Assembly (NCBI GenBank): GCA_039707465.1
Contig: CM077646.1
Coordinates: forward strand, 79,136,715-79,200,714
Length of the DNA stretch: 64,000 nt
Source: Rhabdophis nuchalis
Lineage: Eukaryota > Chordata > Lepidosauria > Squamata > Natricidae
Reading direction: 5' to 3'
Shown in pieces: positions 10,420 to 22,879 of the stretch. Every line of letters starts with the position of its first letter. Position 1 is the first letter of the stretch. Under the pieces are notes generated by a model, which saw only the letters and a program-made list of their open reading frames with translations, had not been told where the DNA came from and searched no databases. Position numbers and translations under genes: made by a program.

Positions 10420-13400
10420 TACTACTGATGATAGTGGAACTTGATTTCAAATAGTTGTGCTTGTAATAGTTGCCTAAGCAATATAAGACTAATACAGCAA
10501 CCTAAGTTGAAAAAGATACTAATTTTATTTTATTTTATTTATTTAATTTACATTCTCTTTCGCACAAAAATCTTGGAAGGAATAGAAGTACTCTTAGACC
10601 AATTCTCCAGCATCACAAGATCACAAGCATGATAAGCCATGGCATCACATGTACATAGGCTATTTCAAATCTGCATGCAGGTTGCTTCACTTGATTTTAC
10701 TATATATTGATTCAGGCATTTACTTTATGATCATAAGAAATACTTTTATTGAAAATTCCACACAATGCATTGTAGCTTACTGAAAAGGGGATCCAATGCA
10801 TGCAGGATTTAATGTATTTGTCTTGTATACCTTATTAAATCAGCAAGTTTTAGACACTATCCAGCAGTCGATTGCCTTTTCTTCTTTTGTAAATCTGAAC
10901 AGAAAAGAATACCAATTCACATGTCTCAAGAAGGTGGGCCAAACCTCTTGCAACAAAGCTTTTAACTCTTTGTTAAAGAACTTGAGCAATAAAGGCGTGT
11001 TTTGATTTCTAAGTAGTTTATTAATTTAGAGATTCAATTAGTGGAAATATGTATATATGTTCATATGTCTCCTCTGATGTACAAAATGGAGTAGAGCAAA
11101 TCTACTCGCAGCAAAGAGAGATGTTTGTTTAAAGGGAGTGGTATCCTTCCTTGTATTACCTCCTGCAGTTATTTTGCTGTGTGCAATTTTACTTTGGGAT
11201 CAGCTCCGATTTCATGAGTTAAATCTGTGCCCATAGATGTGAGCAAGTCAAATAAACAAAGTAACTGCACATATCCTGTATTATCATATTAGAATTTTAT
11301 ACCACAGGGGTTCTAAATTTATGATTAGATATGTATTTGGAGATTTACATTTATGAATGGCTGTATTTTTGAAAGATGAAACTTTCCTAGCAAAAAGCAT
11401 ATTAGGTTATAGAGAAGGCCTGATACAAAGGTATTAATATTGCAGCAAATTCTTTTTTTCCATTATAAAATTAACAAAGAAGGAAAATGCCATAAGGAAT
11501 TTATAGCACTCATTTTACTCCATTATTTTTTAAAATTTCAGATCATGTAGACAGAGAATATAGAAATATAAATTTTTAAGAAACTAGAAACCATGGGGAG
11601 TTGAGTTTTTATATATTGGTTCTTAAGGAAGAAAAGTGGAAACTCAATGCAATCTGGATTTTGTCACTCAAAGAAGATAAAATGCATTATGTATAAATTA
11701 TATTAAAATTGAAAATACCTATTCTTTAAGTTTACTATGCTTATATTTAGTTAATCAGAATATTGTTATATATATATGAATCAATAACTATTTTATTTAT
11801 GTTTTGACACATAGTTTATTAGATTATTTTGGCCCAGTTATAGGCTGAATGTAGTTTGAGATTGGGATATTTGATGGATTTGATTGTGCTATATGTATTC
11901 ATTTCATTTATCTTACTGTCTTTTGTACTACCCAAGAATGGAACTTATTTGGTTTGTTCAACAACAAAAGTTAAAATCATAAATAAGAATGGAACCAAAA
12001 TTTAAAAGAAAAGCAATAACATAAAAGCAGCATATGATAGAAATAATAAATGGTACATTTAGTTTATTCAAGCAGCAAGTTTACTCAACCATCCATCTGT
12101 TCTGTCCTCCGCTCAATACAGCAGAGAGCTATATAAAATATAACATAGCTATTAAAATGATTTTTTAAATTGTAGCTTTAGATTTCCCTCTTTTAATATA
12201 CCTCAAAAGCATAGCATTTTTTCACTCTTTTATGCTATAGCAGTGTTAGCATCAAAACAATGGCTTGATTCACATTTATTAAATCATATATACAGCCATT
12301 GTTATTTCTAAACCATGATTTATAAGTTAAATTGTGTTAACTAGATCACTAAGACCTGTTTGAATGGACTAGCTCAGAAGGAAGCATGAATACAGCCATT
12401 GTCTGGTATCTGATTACTTCAGATTTTTTCCATTCAGGATCAATAAGATATTTTAGTGTTTTTCAAACCTGGGTAATTTCAGTCTTGTTACTTTTACTTC
12501 ATGACATATTTTTCTACATTTTCCACATATAATGTGTTTCTGCATTTACAAAAGAAAACACATACTTGAATTTAGCAACAGCATGGAGTATTTATGAATA
12601 TATTTTTTTATTTGTAAAGGGTCTTATTGGATCTGAGCACTCTTAGTGCCTACGAGTTTGGTATACTATACCAGACTCCCAGTACTTCATGGGCTACTAT
12701 AAATTGAGCAGCAGTCTGTTGTCACATACCTTCTCCACACTAAAACCTATAAATATTTTTAAAACAAAACATATTAATGAATAGAACTGGTGCTGCAACT
12801 TGTCTATCCTCTAACATTACTATAAAGTTCTTTGTAATGGACAAATGGACGTTCTATTTTTAGCAACTTTCTCCTAAAGTACTCAGTCTAGCCCTTGTCT
12901 GATTTGGAAAAGCATGAAATAGCATGCATTGATTTTCATGCCATCATGATAAGATCATAAGATTGGAGTGCTACTCCTGTTTGACTTATTACAGCAGTTC
13001 CTGGTATTGTTGAATTACTTATGGCTTCCTCAAAGTGCCATTTTTATTGTATAGTAAGAACATTGTATATGAAATTATGCAACCTGTATGTAGATTATCA
13101 TATAAAAGTTATATAAGCATGTAACCTTTATCCTCTATCTTCAGTTCTAAAATTAATCCATTTTGTCATTGGTTTTACTATATTAGTTTACCTTACTATA
13201 AACTCTATTGGTTCCCTTTTCTTTTTATATTGTTTTTAAGCTTATGTTAACTTCAGAATGTGTTTGTTCTTTTGCTCCTCTTTATTACCCACATTTTTAT
13301 GTTGTTGCTTTTGTTCCTCTAATATTTACATTCTCTGTAAACTAAATATTCATTCTATTTATGTGTTTTTATGCCTTGCTGCTTCATTAGAAGTTTTTAC

Positions 13401-14180
13401 CACTATAACATGTCTAATTCCTTCCATATTTTTAAATGAGTGATGAAAACTCATTCCTTCTGCTGATCTTTCATTGTTACCATTTTAACCTCTGCCTTTT
13501 CCTCATGTGTCTATTTAGATGTCCACTTGAAAAAATTTAATGCTTAAGGTACTGGCACATAATGCCGTTCATTTAGACACTTTGAGAAAAAAAGAACTAT
13601 ATATGCATTGTGATGAAATATACATATATATGTATACACATATATATGCAAGTCTTCTTTCTCCATAATGTCATTGCTGGAAATGGCTCTTGGAGGAGTC
13701 CTGCTTGGCCAATTAATGACCCAATGGATTTGCACTTAGAAGGCAATGCAAATGCCTCCATTCCTTAGGAAGTATCTATATATAAGGCTTCATCAGTCCA
13801 CATTGCAGGTGTGGGATTTTATGTTTTCTATCTTCTTCCATATTCAAGATAAAATAATGTAACATGAAACACTAAATTAGAAATCTTTCAAACCTGAAAC
13901 TTTGAATGAGAATTATTTATATTAAGAAGTTTACAAAACATGAAGCCCACTATCTAGAGTTTGAAAAAGTATAGCATAGTTGTACTAAATGAAGTCAAAC
14001 GTGCTGCTTGTTGTAAGCAGGACAGGAAAAAAGGATGAATAAATAGGGAAACTTATTCAAAAACAAAAGGATGAAGAAGTTGCCCTGAAAGATTCTACTT
14101 TCTGTGTAAAATATGCCTGTTAGGAGATAATACAGTGAACATGACAGTCTTGTCTGTGAACATGCTTTCTCATTTATTTT
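10420..14180. other. Intronic AT-rich sequence, no feature recognised
   Basis: Between the composite MITE and the (TAA)n tract I see only short T-rich/TTTA microsatellite sequence near 10520-10550 and otherwise unique-looking AT-rich DNA. The few ORFs are short and show no known motif. Confidence 0.6.
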
Positions 14181-14185
14181 AGCAG

Positions 14186-14186
14186 A

Positions 14187-14270
<84 letters not shown>

Positions 14271-14330
14271 CTTTATTGTCATTGTAAAAATTACAATGAA
14301 AAGGAGAAGCCAACATAATATGTTTGAATT
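14186..14330 (-). repeat. (TAA)n microsatellite attached to a retroelement-type tail
   Basis: About 85 bases of AAT repeats are followed by CTTTATTGTCATTGTAAAAA. On the minus strand this reads ...TTTTTACAATGACAATAAAG then (ATT)n, a 3' tail that recurs near 20358. It is probably a short 3' remnant of an interspersed element that seeded the microsatellite. Confidence 0.7.
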
Positions 14331-15861
14331 AAAGATTTTAATTAATTAATTAAATTAAAATTTTTGAGATCAAGAACTTTCCAGTTGACTTCCTCCCTTT
14401 CTCCATGCTTGTGCAGAGTGGAAGAGTTGCTTACTCTTGTAAACAAGCATATTGGTTTAGGAGACTGTTAGCAAATAGTCTAGTTAAGGCTAGAAGATAT
14501 AATGATTTTTTTGAAACAGAGACAAAATAATATATGGTATTGGTGCAGTGATACTTAGACCTTATGAAACTACAGTCTTTGGGAAGTTGTTTGATTCAAA
14601 TGAGCGGTGTGCAATCAAATTTGTTTCTCATTCTTAAAACACGTTTGTTGTACTTTGCTTTCCTGTTTTACATTTTAGACTTAACAATTTTGGCTATTTT
14701 CTCAGTAACATTAAAAACTTGACATTCATTTTAAAATCATCTAATGGAGCTTACACATGGGCATACTTGTTTATTTTTCCTTTAAAAATATGTAACCATT
14801 TTCTTTTACATGATCTTCTCTTTGGCTGTGGTTTATGTCCTTTATGAACTTCAGAGCATCCTCATTATGCTAGCAGAACTTTTTGAGGTGTTTCTTCTAG
14901 TAGTTATAGAATAAAACTCTATTCACTGCCTGTCTTTTTCAGCCACTTAATCTGCTGCTGCTGCTACTTTCTTTTGTGGACTTCTCGGTTCCAGTTACTG
15001 GGTAAAAAAATTAAATCTTCTCCAGGATTGCAGAATTCTCCTTTCAAACTTCCATTGTCCAGGTGTGATGTCACTTCCTCCACCATAATTATAGTGCTAC
15101 CCAGTTAGATTTCTTTTTTCAAAAATAAATCACTACCCATTTAAGTATGCTTTGTAACTGACTGCTATGCTGTTAAGTGCTTTTGTTACAGCATCTCTAT
15201 GTTGTGGCTGTAAGAAGTGTACCATAATAAATTCTGACTTTCAATTCCAACAGAAATGTGTTTTCAGAATTGATTACAATATGAAGTAAATCTAAAGTTG
15301 ATGATTGACAAAAATTATTACCTATGATGTTGAATTTCTGATAACTCTAATAATGGACAAAGTATAGGTATCTTATTAAAATTTAAAAAAATCCTTATAT
15401 CAGTGAGCATTTTTAAGTGGTATTTCATTAAAAATATCCCAAATAAAATTAAAAGCCAGACTATTCCCTTTCTTTAATCTGATCATAGTAATATTTATTG
15501 GAAGTTCTTTTCCATTCATTGCTACCTTGTTTTGGAGGTTTACAAAAGGAGAAAAAAAGAAAAAGACTTGGCAATTAAAAATTTAAAACTTGTTAAACTA
15601 TATTTTTTTTTAATGAAAAGGCTGTTTAAAAAGAGTTTATATTAAATGCAGTTGGAACTATTCAAATAGTGTGTTTTTAGGTGAAATGGCATCAATAATT
15701 GAAATGGATTTATCTTCTTTCATCCTGAATGAAATATGCACTCTGGAAGAGAATGTGAAGGGGGAATTCTTGTACTTACAGAATTTACTTCATTCTAAAT
15801 TGTTATTAAAATTCAAAAATGTACTTAAACCAACATTAATTTTTCAGAATACTTGGTAATA

Positions 15862-16785
15862 CCGTATTTTTTGGAGTATTAAGACGCACCTTTTTTCCTC
15901 TAAAAAGAGGCTTAATGTGTCTTATACATCAAATACAGCATTTTTTGCCTCCTGAAACCCCGCCCCTTCACCAAAATGGCTGTGCGCATATCCTTATGGA
16001 GACTTCCAGAGAGCTCCTGGGGGTTGGGGAGGGCAGAAATGAGCAAAAAACGGGGCGTTTTGCCCCCCCCCCCCCGCCGCCGCCCCCAGCAGCACTCTAA
16101 GCCTCCTTAAGGCTATGCATGCAATTTTTTTTAACCAAAAATCGGCCCATTTTCACAAAAAAAGGGCCGCTTTTTCCTTGTTTTGCCCCTCCCCCAGGAG
16201 TACTCTGCAAGGCCCCCAGGCTATTCATGCCTTTTATTTGGGAAAAAATGGGACCATTTTCGCAAAAAACGGGCCATTTGGGGGGGGGTTGCATAGTGCA
16301 AAAAGGGGTCCCCCCCCCCTTTGGAAAGCTCTTCAATTAGAGTGATTGATGAGAATTGCGTTGGTCAAGTACTGTGCCTGCAGAAACAAAGATTTGTTCC
16401 AAAGGTGGTCAATGATTTCCTTCTCCAGCACATGGGTAAATATACCTGGAAACATCTACCTACCTACCTTTCTCTCTCTCCCTACCTATCTACTGTATTT
16501 CTCTCTCTCGATTTCTCTCTCTCTATCCCTCTACCTACCTACTTACCTATCTACACTCACTCTCTCCCTACCTACCTACTGTATTTCTCTCTCTTTCTCT
16601 CTCTCTGTCCCTTTATCTACCTACCTACCTAACTACTCTCTCTCTCTCCCTACCTACCTACCTACTGTATTTCTCTCCCTCTCTATCCCTCTATCTACCT
16701 ACCTACTTTTTTTAAAAAAAAATTGCCTCTTCAAAACCTGGGTGTGTCTTATACTCTGGTGCGTCTTATACTCCGAAAAATATGG
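15862..16785. mobile_element. TA-flanked MITE (CCGTATTTTT-GGAGTATAAG family), copy A
   Basis: TA | CCGTATTTTTTGGAGTATTA at the left; the right end, complemented, is CCATATTTTTCGGAGTATAA, followed by TA. The interior holds short foldback motifs (AAAAAACGGGSCRTTTT), poly-C runs, and a CTAC/CTCT microsatellite (about 16455-16710). No coding capacity. It is closely similar in layout to the copy at 23967. Confidence 0.85.
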
Positions 16786-17237
16786 TAATCATTTTACTTC
16801 CTAAGCACACCATGTTGGTATGGCAAAATAGTTTTGCAAATAGGTATCTATAGAATAAGTTCTAAGAGTTAATTGAAAAGATAGCCTTACTAGGCAGCTA
16901 TCAAGTATATGGTAGTATTTGTAGATTATATTAAAAAGTTCCCCTGAATATATGTGCAAAATTTCAAGTTTGAAATTATCCTAGTTCTATCACCTACATA
17001 GGATTTGTAAGATTTTAGGCCCCTGTCTTAAAAAGGAAACTCTGTTCCCTTTTGCTTGCTGCTGAGGAGAACAACTTTTTCCTCCCTACAATCATGTTTT
17101 AATAGCTCTTTGGTATATTTTTATAGGTCAGTGTACTTCCCTCTTTTTTGCTTCCTCTTCAAGTTATCAATCTGAACCTCAAGCTGTTAATATGAAAAAC
17201 TAAAGATCTTTAGTTTTCATAACAATATACCTAATTA

Positions 17238-17561
17238 CCGTATTTTTCGGAGTATAAGACACACACACACACCCCAAGAGTGTGAAAATGTTGGTGAGTC
17301 TTATATACCGAATACAGCCATTTTTGGTCTCTCAAAGCCCCGACCCCACTCCCATTTTTGCAAAAAATGTGCCGTTTTTCGCAAAAATTGAGGCGTTTTT
17401 GCCTTCCCCAAGCCCCCAGCAGCACACTGACTTGGCAAAAACGGGGGCATTTTCCCCTTCCCCCAGATCTGCTGAAGCATGCAAAGTGCTGTTGGGGACA
17501 CTTTTTTTTCTTACTTACTTCCTCAAAATCGTGGTGTATCTTGTAGTCCGAAAAATACTGC
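17238..17561. mobile_element. TA-flanked MITE, same family, short copy B
   Basis: The left end TA | CCGTATTTTTCGGAGTATAA is near-consensus. The right end is diverged (TTGTAGTCCGAAAAATACTG). The interior has GCCGTTTTTCGCAAAAA-type foldback motifs like copy A but lacks the CTAC/CTCT block. Confidence 0.75.
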
Positions 17562-18329
17562 TTGGCAATACAAGGTTCAGGCTCATCAATTTAGACAAAG
17601 ATCATCACCATTTGCAGCCTCCAGATTATTTTTAATTTTTGCTGGAAGAAAACTTTCATAAATATCTGAGATAAGACATTGTGATCACAATTCTCCTTAA
17701 TGTGAGATATATTTTCAAATTTACTGCCCATAGTCTATTCATTTTTTTGTGTGTGAGCACCCTTTTCTAATAAAAGTTACAGTTAAGATACCAAACTATT
17801 AGACAGTAATTGGAGCTGGCAAAGTGTACATATACATATTTGAAATCTGGTATTGCTTAAAATGAGCACTGCTTCTAAAAAAATAAACATCTGACTTGAA
17901 CCAAAATAATTTGTCTTTTTCATGCCATACTTTAGGCATGGTCCCTATGTTACTTTTTATTATTTTTCAGGATTACGTTAATAGTTATTTACTTGATATT
18001 TGTGAGCTTTCTTCCACATTGGTTTAAAACCTTAAAAAGTGTCACTTGTAAAAGAAATATAGATTTAGTGTATTACACAAGATTTGGAAAAGGCATGTTG
18101 TGTGCAAGTATGAGGAATGTAGATAATTTCTGTATTCAGAAAGTTTTAAATTTTTCTTTGGTTGACAACTGCAATTGGCTTGGGGCTTTGAAGTTTATTC
18201 AATTTTTGTTTAAACTCTTGGGACATCTCTAACATAGAAGACTGGAATATACTGTATAGTGCTTTTCAACCATAACACTGTTCTATAACAGTAACTTCAT
18301 AATATGTCTTTCTTACATAATTTGTATGT

Positions 18330-18376
18330 TTTTTTTGACTGAGCAGCCCATATAAATAAAATAGAATAATAAAAAA
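18330..18376 (+). mobile_element. LINE 3'-tail remnant
   Basis: GAGCAGCCCATATAAATAAA is a decayed form of the LINE tail seen at 6.4 and 31.7 kb. No upstream body can be followed. Confidence 0.4.
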
Positions 18377-18859
18377 TACTTAGTCCCATCATTATAAACA
18401 TGACACTCATTACAGAATTAACATATATATTACTCAAGTTCCAACTGCTTGTAGAAAAATCCAGGTGCTATCTGTCTCAGTGCTAGAAATTAGATGACAT
18501 CTGGCTATCTTTGGGAAGTTTTTCTGCCAGGGATGCCACTAAGAAAGATAGCTTCCAATATACTCACTAATCTTTCATAGAGGAGACCTACAGCATTCCT
18601 GAAATTGACCTAACAGACAGATTGCATTTGCAGCGATCCTTTGTGAACCTTGTCCCAAACGTCATTGCTGAGTCACCACCTTCATCAATAACTTGAATTG
18701 TTCTTGGAAACTCAATAACAATCCAACAATGTTTTTCCTAGTATTCGCTCTGCATTTTTCAGGGTCTGCTTGTTTTTGCATTATGCTTGCTTAGTTCTTA
18801 AAGCAAATCATTTTATCACTGAATTATGGGACAAGAGCTTTTGTTTGTTAGCTGGCTTA

Positions 18860-18995
18860 TGATCCTAATTAATGCTGAGGAAAAGTGATTGTCCCAAAAA
18901 TCACACAGATAGCTTCCATGTCTAAGGGAAGACTAGAATTTGGCTTTCCCTGTTTCTAATCCAGCACCTTAATCACTCCACTGAATTAAGTTCCC
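18860..18995 (-). mobile_element. Decayed tRNA-derived SINE body
   Basis: Minus strand: tRNA-like head followed by a body in which CTTAGACATGGAAGCTATC and TGTGTGATTTTTGGGACAAT match, in degraded form, the body of the SINEs at 20.0-20.3 kb and 33.05-33.25 kb. Confidence 0.45.
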
Positions 18996-19204
18996 AGTGG
19001 CAATTGGCATAACATCCCGAATATTGGTATTAAATCACTGTGGCTTTTATTTTACAACATGAGATCTATTGTATTTTGAACCAGTTTCTCGTTAGTATTT
19101 AAAAACATTTCTAAATAGATAGTTACAGTAATCCAGTTTTGAAATAACAAAGGCACGAATGGATAAATATAGCCCACAGATAGCAAAAATTATTCCAAAA
19201 GGAA

Positions 19205-19545
19205 CCCTATCTATTACAACTTACAACAGTTCATTTAGTGACTCTCTGATTTTACAATGGCACTGAAAAAAGTGACTTATGACTGTTTTTCACAGTTATG
19301 ACCTTTAGAGCATCCCCATGATCATGTGATCAAAATTCAGATATTTGGCATTTAGTTCATATTATCATTGCTGTGTCCTCTTTTGCAAGCTTCTGAGAAG
19401 CTAAATCAATGGGGTTAAGTGAATCTGGGGAAGCAGTGATTCCCTTAGCAACTGAGGCAAAAAAGGTTGCAAACAGGGTAAAACTCACTTAACAAATGTC
19501 TCACTTAACAACATAAATCTTGGGCTCAATTGTGGAGGACTAACG
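19205..19545 (+). mobile_element. Non-autonomous DNA-type repeat, copy 1 of a tandem pair
   Basis: It shares with the next feature, in the same order: CACTGAAAAAAGTGACTTAT, the CATGTGATCAAAATTCAGA block, CACTTAACAA runs and the end TTGGGCTCAATTGTGGAGGA. No ORF. The end motif (TTGTGG...GGACTA) suggests a terminal inverted repeat family common in squamates; the superfamily is not determined. Confidence 0.6.
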
Positions 19546-19599
19546 GTATTTAATCCACAAACTCAAAATAATCCCAGATGATCTTGAAAAAAAGTCCTG

Positions 19600-19965
19600 G
19601 CTACAGGTAACCCTCTCCTTATACAGTTTGTTTAGTGACACTTATACGGCACTGAAAAAGGTACCTATGACTGTTTTTCACACTTAGGACCGTTGCAGAC
19701 TCCCTTGTTGTCATGTGATCAAAATTCAGACACCAGGCAACTGGTATGTATATATGATAGTTGCAGTGTCCTAGGGTCATGTGATTATCTTTTGTGACCT
19801 TCTGACAAGCAGAGTCAATGGCGAAGCTAGATTAACTTAACCATTTTACTAAACAGTAGTGATTCACCTAACAATTGTGGCAAGTCTTAAAATGGAGGGG
19901 GGAATCACTTAACAACTGTCTTGCTTAGCAGTGGAAATTTTGGGTTCAGTTGTGGACTACCTGTA
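19600..19965 (+). mobile_element. Non-autonomous DNA-type repeat, copy 2 of a tandem pair
   Basis: It starts near CTACAGGTAACCCTCTCCTTA and ends TTGGGTTCAGTTGTGGACTA then CCTGTA, giving imperfect inverted ends. It is internally colinear with the copy at 19205-19545 (CATGTGATCAAAATTCAGA, CACTTAACAACTGTC). Confidence 0.65.
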
Positions 19966-20007
19966 CTTTATTTGATTGTGCAAATATGGGACTAGTTAGA
20001 AGCAAAT

Positions 20008-20306
20008 CCGAGCAACTTATTTGTTTTATTTATTAAATTTACATACTGCCCCTTTCAGTATTTAGTGAGTGGGCAATGTACACATTGTGTATACACACAC
20101 ACACACATACGTGTGTGTGTGGTGTAACAGGTGGTAAACATACCTAATACTCCTTCCTCCTTCTATTTTTCCCACAACACTGAGTTGAGTTGGAGTAACA
20201 GAGAGTTACTGGCCCAAAGTCACCAAGTTGCTTCCATGCCTAAGGTGGAACTAGAAAGCCTAATGTCTTAAACAACTAGGCCAAACTGTCCCTCAAATAT
20301 CATCAG
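20008..20306 (-). mobile_element. tRNA-derived SINE with LINE-type tail
   Basis: On the minus strand a tRNA-like head (GGCCTAGTTGTTTAAGACAT) is followed by the body (GGCATGGAAGCAACTTGGTG, ACTTTGGGCCAGTAACTCTC) and a tail resembling the L2/CR1 3' end (GGGGCAGTATGTAAATTTAA then TAAATAAA). An (AC)n/(GT)n block interrupts it near 20093-20125. Confidence 0.6.
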
Positions 20307-20354
20307 AAAAGACTTGAAGAAAACTTGACTACTATCATTCCCAAAGAGGGTGCT

Positions 20355-20450
20355 AATTATTAATAATAATAATCTATTGTCATTGTAATAAATTGTAATA
20401 AAAGTATAATTGTAAGCAGATAACATTCTTACAATAATATGTCTGGTGGG
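20355..20450 (-). repeat. Retroelement tail remnant like that at 14.27 kb
   Basis: TTATTAATAATAATAATCTA then TTGTCATTGTAATAAATTG repeats the tail seen after the (TAA)n tract at 14186-14330. Confidence 0.5.
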
Positions 20451-21245
20451 CCAGATGCTATTTAGTTTAGTAAAGTATTACATCATGGAGCTTGGGGTTG
20501 CTATGATAGTTTCCTGCCTGCCTACCTACCTACTCAATAAACAACTGGAATTTGGATAATTGATTAGAGTTTTGCATCTCCCTTCAATGGCTGGGGATGG
20601 GGGAATCCTATTTTACAAAAGGGAAGCCTATAAATAAATAAAAAGTTAAAGACAAGTGTAGAAATGAATCTTAATAAAACTTTTTTATTTTTGCTGTCAA
20701 AGTCTTTATTTTTTCTTCATCTTTTGTTACTGGTTGGGCTTCTTGATTCTCCACCTGTTTTTTCCAATCTTTACTCCATATGAGGGAAATGGCTTGAAGA
20801 ACTTTTACCTCAGACCAGCTATGATGGAAAGGAGCAAATGCCTGTCTTCTCAGTTTCTTCCATTTCTGCCTCCTTGCCTATTGCCTCTTCTAATGAGTGG
20901 TGACTACGTTTAGTTTGCCTCTTTACTTTGACTCCTGGCCATGGACTCTGTTTATTCAGGCTATTAGCATTGAAGCCTAGGGTGGCAGAGTTCCCAGGTA
21001 ACCATTTTTTCTTCCTTCAGACTTCCTACTCAACTGTGCTATTTGATTGGCAGCTAGGTCACCTTGATAGGGAGAGCCAAGAAGGAAATGGGAGGAAGGA
21101 GCACAGGGGCTTAGAACCTGCTCAGACGGTCTGCCCTTTCCCTGTTCCACTCTTTGAAAAGTAGTATGAAAACTGTGTGTGCAGACAGGTAGTCTGTCAA
21201 TATTCCTAGTGACACAAATTATCTTTGTTTAATTCATTTCAAGCA

Positions 21246-21490
21246 AAGAAACCTGGTGGTGCAATGGTTAAAGTGCAGTATTTCAGGCAAATTCTGCCCA
21301 CAATCTGGAGTTCAATCCTGATAGGGCTCAAAGTTGACTAAGCCTTCCATCCTTCCAAGAGCGATAAAATGAAGACTCAAAATTGTTGGGGACAATATGC
21401 AAATAATGCTTACATTATAAACCACCCAGAGAATGCTGTAAAGCACTGTAGAGCGGTATATAAGTCTAAGTGCTATTACTATGCTATCAT
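21246..21490 (+). mobile_element. tRNA-derived SINE (Sauria-type)
   Basis: Head CCTGGTGGTGCAATGGTTAA resembles a tRNA A box; AGTTCAATCCTG resembles a B box. The body (GACTAAGCCTTCCATCCTTC, CAAAATTGTTGGGGACAATA) and the tail (AGCGGTATATAAGTCTAAGT then GCTATTACTATGC) match what I know of squamate Sauria-type SINEs. It looks full length with point mutations. Confidence 0.7.
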
Positions 21491-21697
21491 GCTCAGGTCT
21501 TCTCCAAGCAGATAGTATCAGGGGCTCTCGGCCCTACAACTTTAAGTTAATGGCTTTGGAAAGGGTTGAGTAACATATAAAATAAAGTTACCTTGTTGAT
21601 TTTGTTGCCTCAATAGGATTGTTGATGTGATGATAGTGAGAAAAACTGGTTAAAACCTACCATAAACTACTTAATGCTTTGTAACCTGGGTCAGTTA

Positions 21698-22225
21698 CCA
21701 TATTTTTCAGACTATAAGACACTCTTTTTTGTCTCCCAAAAGGGGGAGAAAATGTCTGTGCATCTTATAGACTGAATAATGCCGAAGCCATGCCCACCCA
21801 CCAGCCATTTTGTGGCCTCTGCACGGCCCTTTTTCAGGCCTTTTTTTTGGCCCATTTTTGAAGCTTTTTTTCAGCCTGTTTTCAAGGCTTTCCTTGAGCC
21901 ATTTTTGAGGCTTTTCTTGGGCCATTTGGAGGCTTTTTTGGGCTGTTTTCAAGACTTTTTCAGGCCTTCCCCCCAAAAAATGGGCTGAAAAAAGCCTCAA
22001 AAGCAGGCCAAAACCCCTCAAAAACGGGCCAAGAAAAACCTCAAAAATGGGCTAGAAGCCTAAAAAATGGGCCAAAAAGCCCCCCAAATGGGCCAAAAAG
22101 ACTCGAAAGTGGGTAGAAAAAAGGCTGGAAAGGGGCTGAAAATGAGGCACTCAGAGGCCAAAAATTTTGTTGTTGTTGTTTTCCTCTTCTAAATTTAGGT
22201 GCGTCTTATAATCCAAACAATATGG
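21698..22225. mobile_element. TA-flanked MITE, foldback copy C
   Basis: The left end TA | CCATATTTTTCAGACTATAA and the right end (complement CCATATTGTTTGGATTATAA) define the element. The interior is a foldback: GGCCATTTTTGAGGCTTTT-like units about 20 bp long repeat through 21820-21965 and appear inverted (AAAAGCCTCAAAAAYGGGCC) through 21975-22160. Confidence 0.8.
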
Positions 22226-22284
22226 TAATAACTAATAATTATGCTTCTGAGTTCTACTTCTCTGACTATAAAAAAAGACTGTTT

Positions 22285-22740
22285 GGAAACAGATTATCTT
22301 CATTTTATTTATTTTAAATATTTATTAATCATATAGCAAGCAATTCTGAGTGGTGTACAACAATCAGTAAAACAACAAATCTAAAAAACACCTATTAAAA
22401 TATAAAAATAAAAAAATGCTCTATAAAACTAAAATAGTAAAAAGTATTTTGAAAAATCTTGAAAAGAGTAAAACAATTGAACACATTAGAGACATCTAAG
22501 AATGTTATATGGTGAGCACAATAAAAAAGGCTCGCCTCTTGGGATCCACCAAGGGTAACAATAACAGATGGGATTTGAAAGATTTCTTCTCTGCCAGATC
22601 TAATGCGATGATCTGATGTAACTAGGGAGCGATTGTCCCACAAATAATCTGGTCTCATGACATGAAGGACTTTAAAGATTAAAACCCATAGCTTGAATTG
22701 GTCCCTAAAACATCTTTACAGGTTCTAAATCTGTTGAGAT
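22285..22740 (-). mobile_element. Old L2/CR1-clade LINE 3' fragment
   Basis: Minus strand: a coding-like C-terminal piece (WDNRSLVTSDHRIRSGREEI then FQIPSVIVTLGGSQEASLF) is followed by an AT-rich 3' UTR and a tail near 22310-22390 resembling a decayed GCCCAGAGT-type LINE end with TTTAAATAAAATAAA. Confidence 0.5.
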
Positions 22741-22879
22741 ATAGAGATCCTAAACAAATTTTGAGATGTTTCTTTCTAGTCTATCACTATTAATACCAAT
22801 GTGTCTGCCTCCAGTTAATAAAAAAGGCAGAATTAAACATGACAGATATTGAGAATAAGTTTATTTTGTGGTTCACTCC

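Noticed and set aside
13995..14282. 95-codon minus-strand frame with a poly-isoleucine run
   Set aside because: It is an artefact of the (TAA)n microsatellite.
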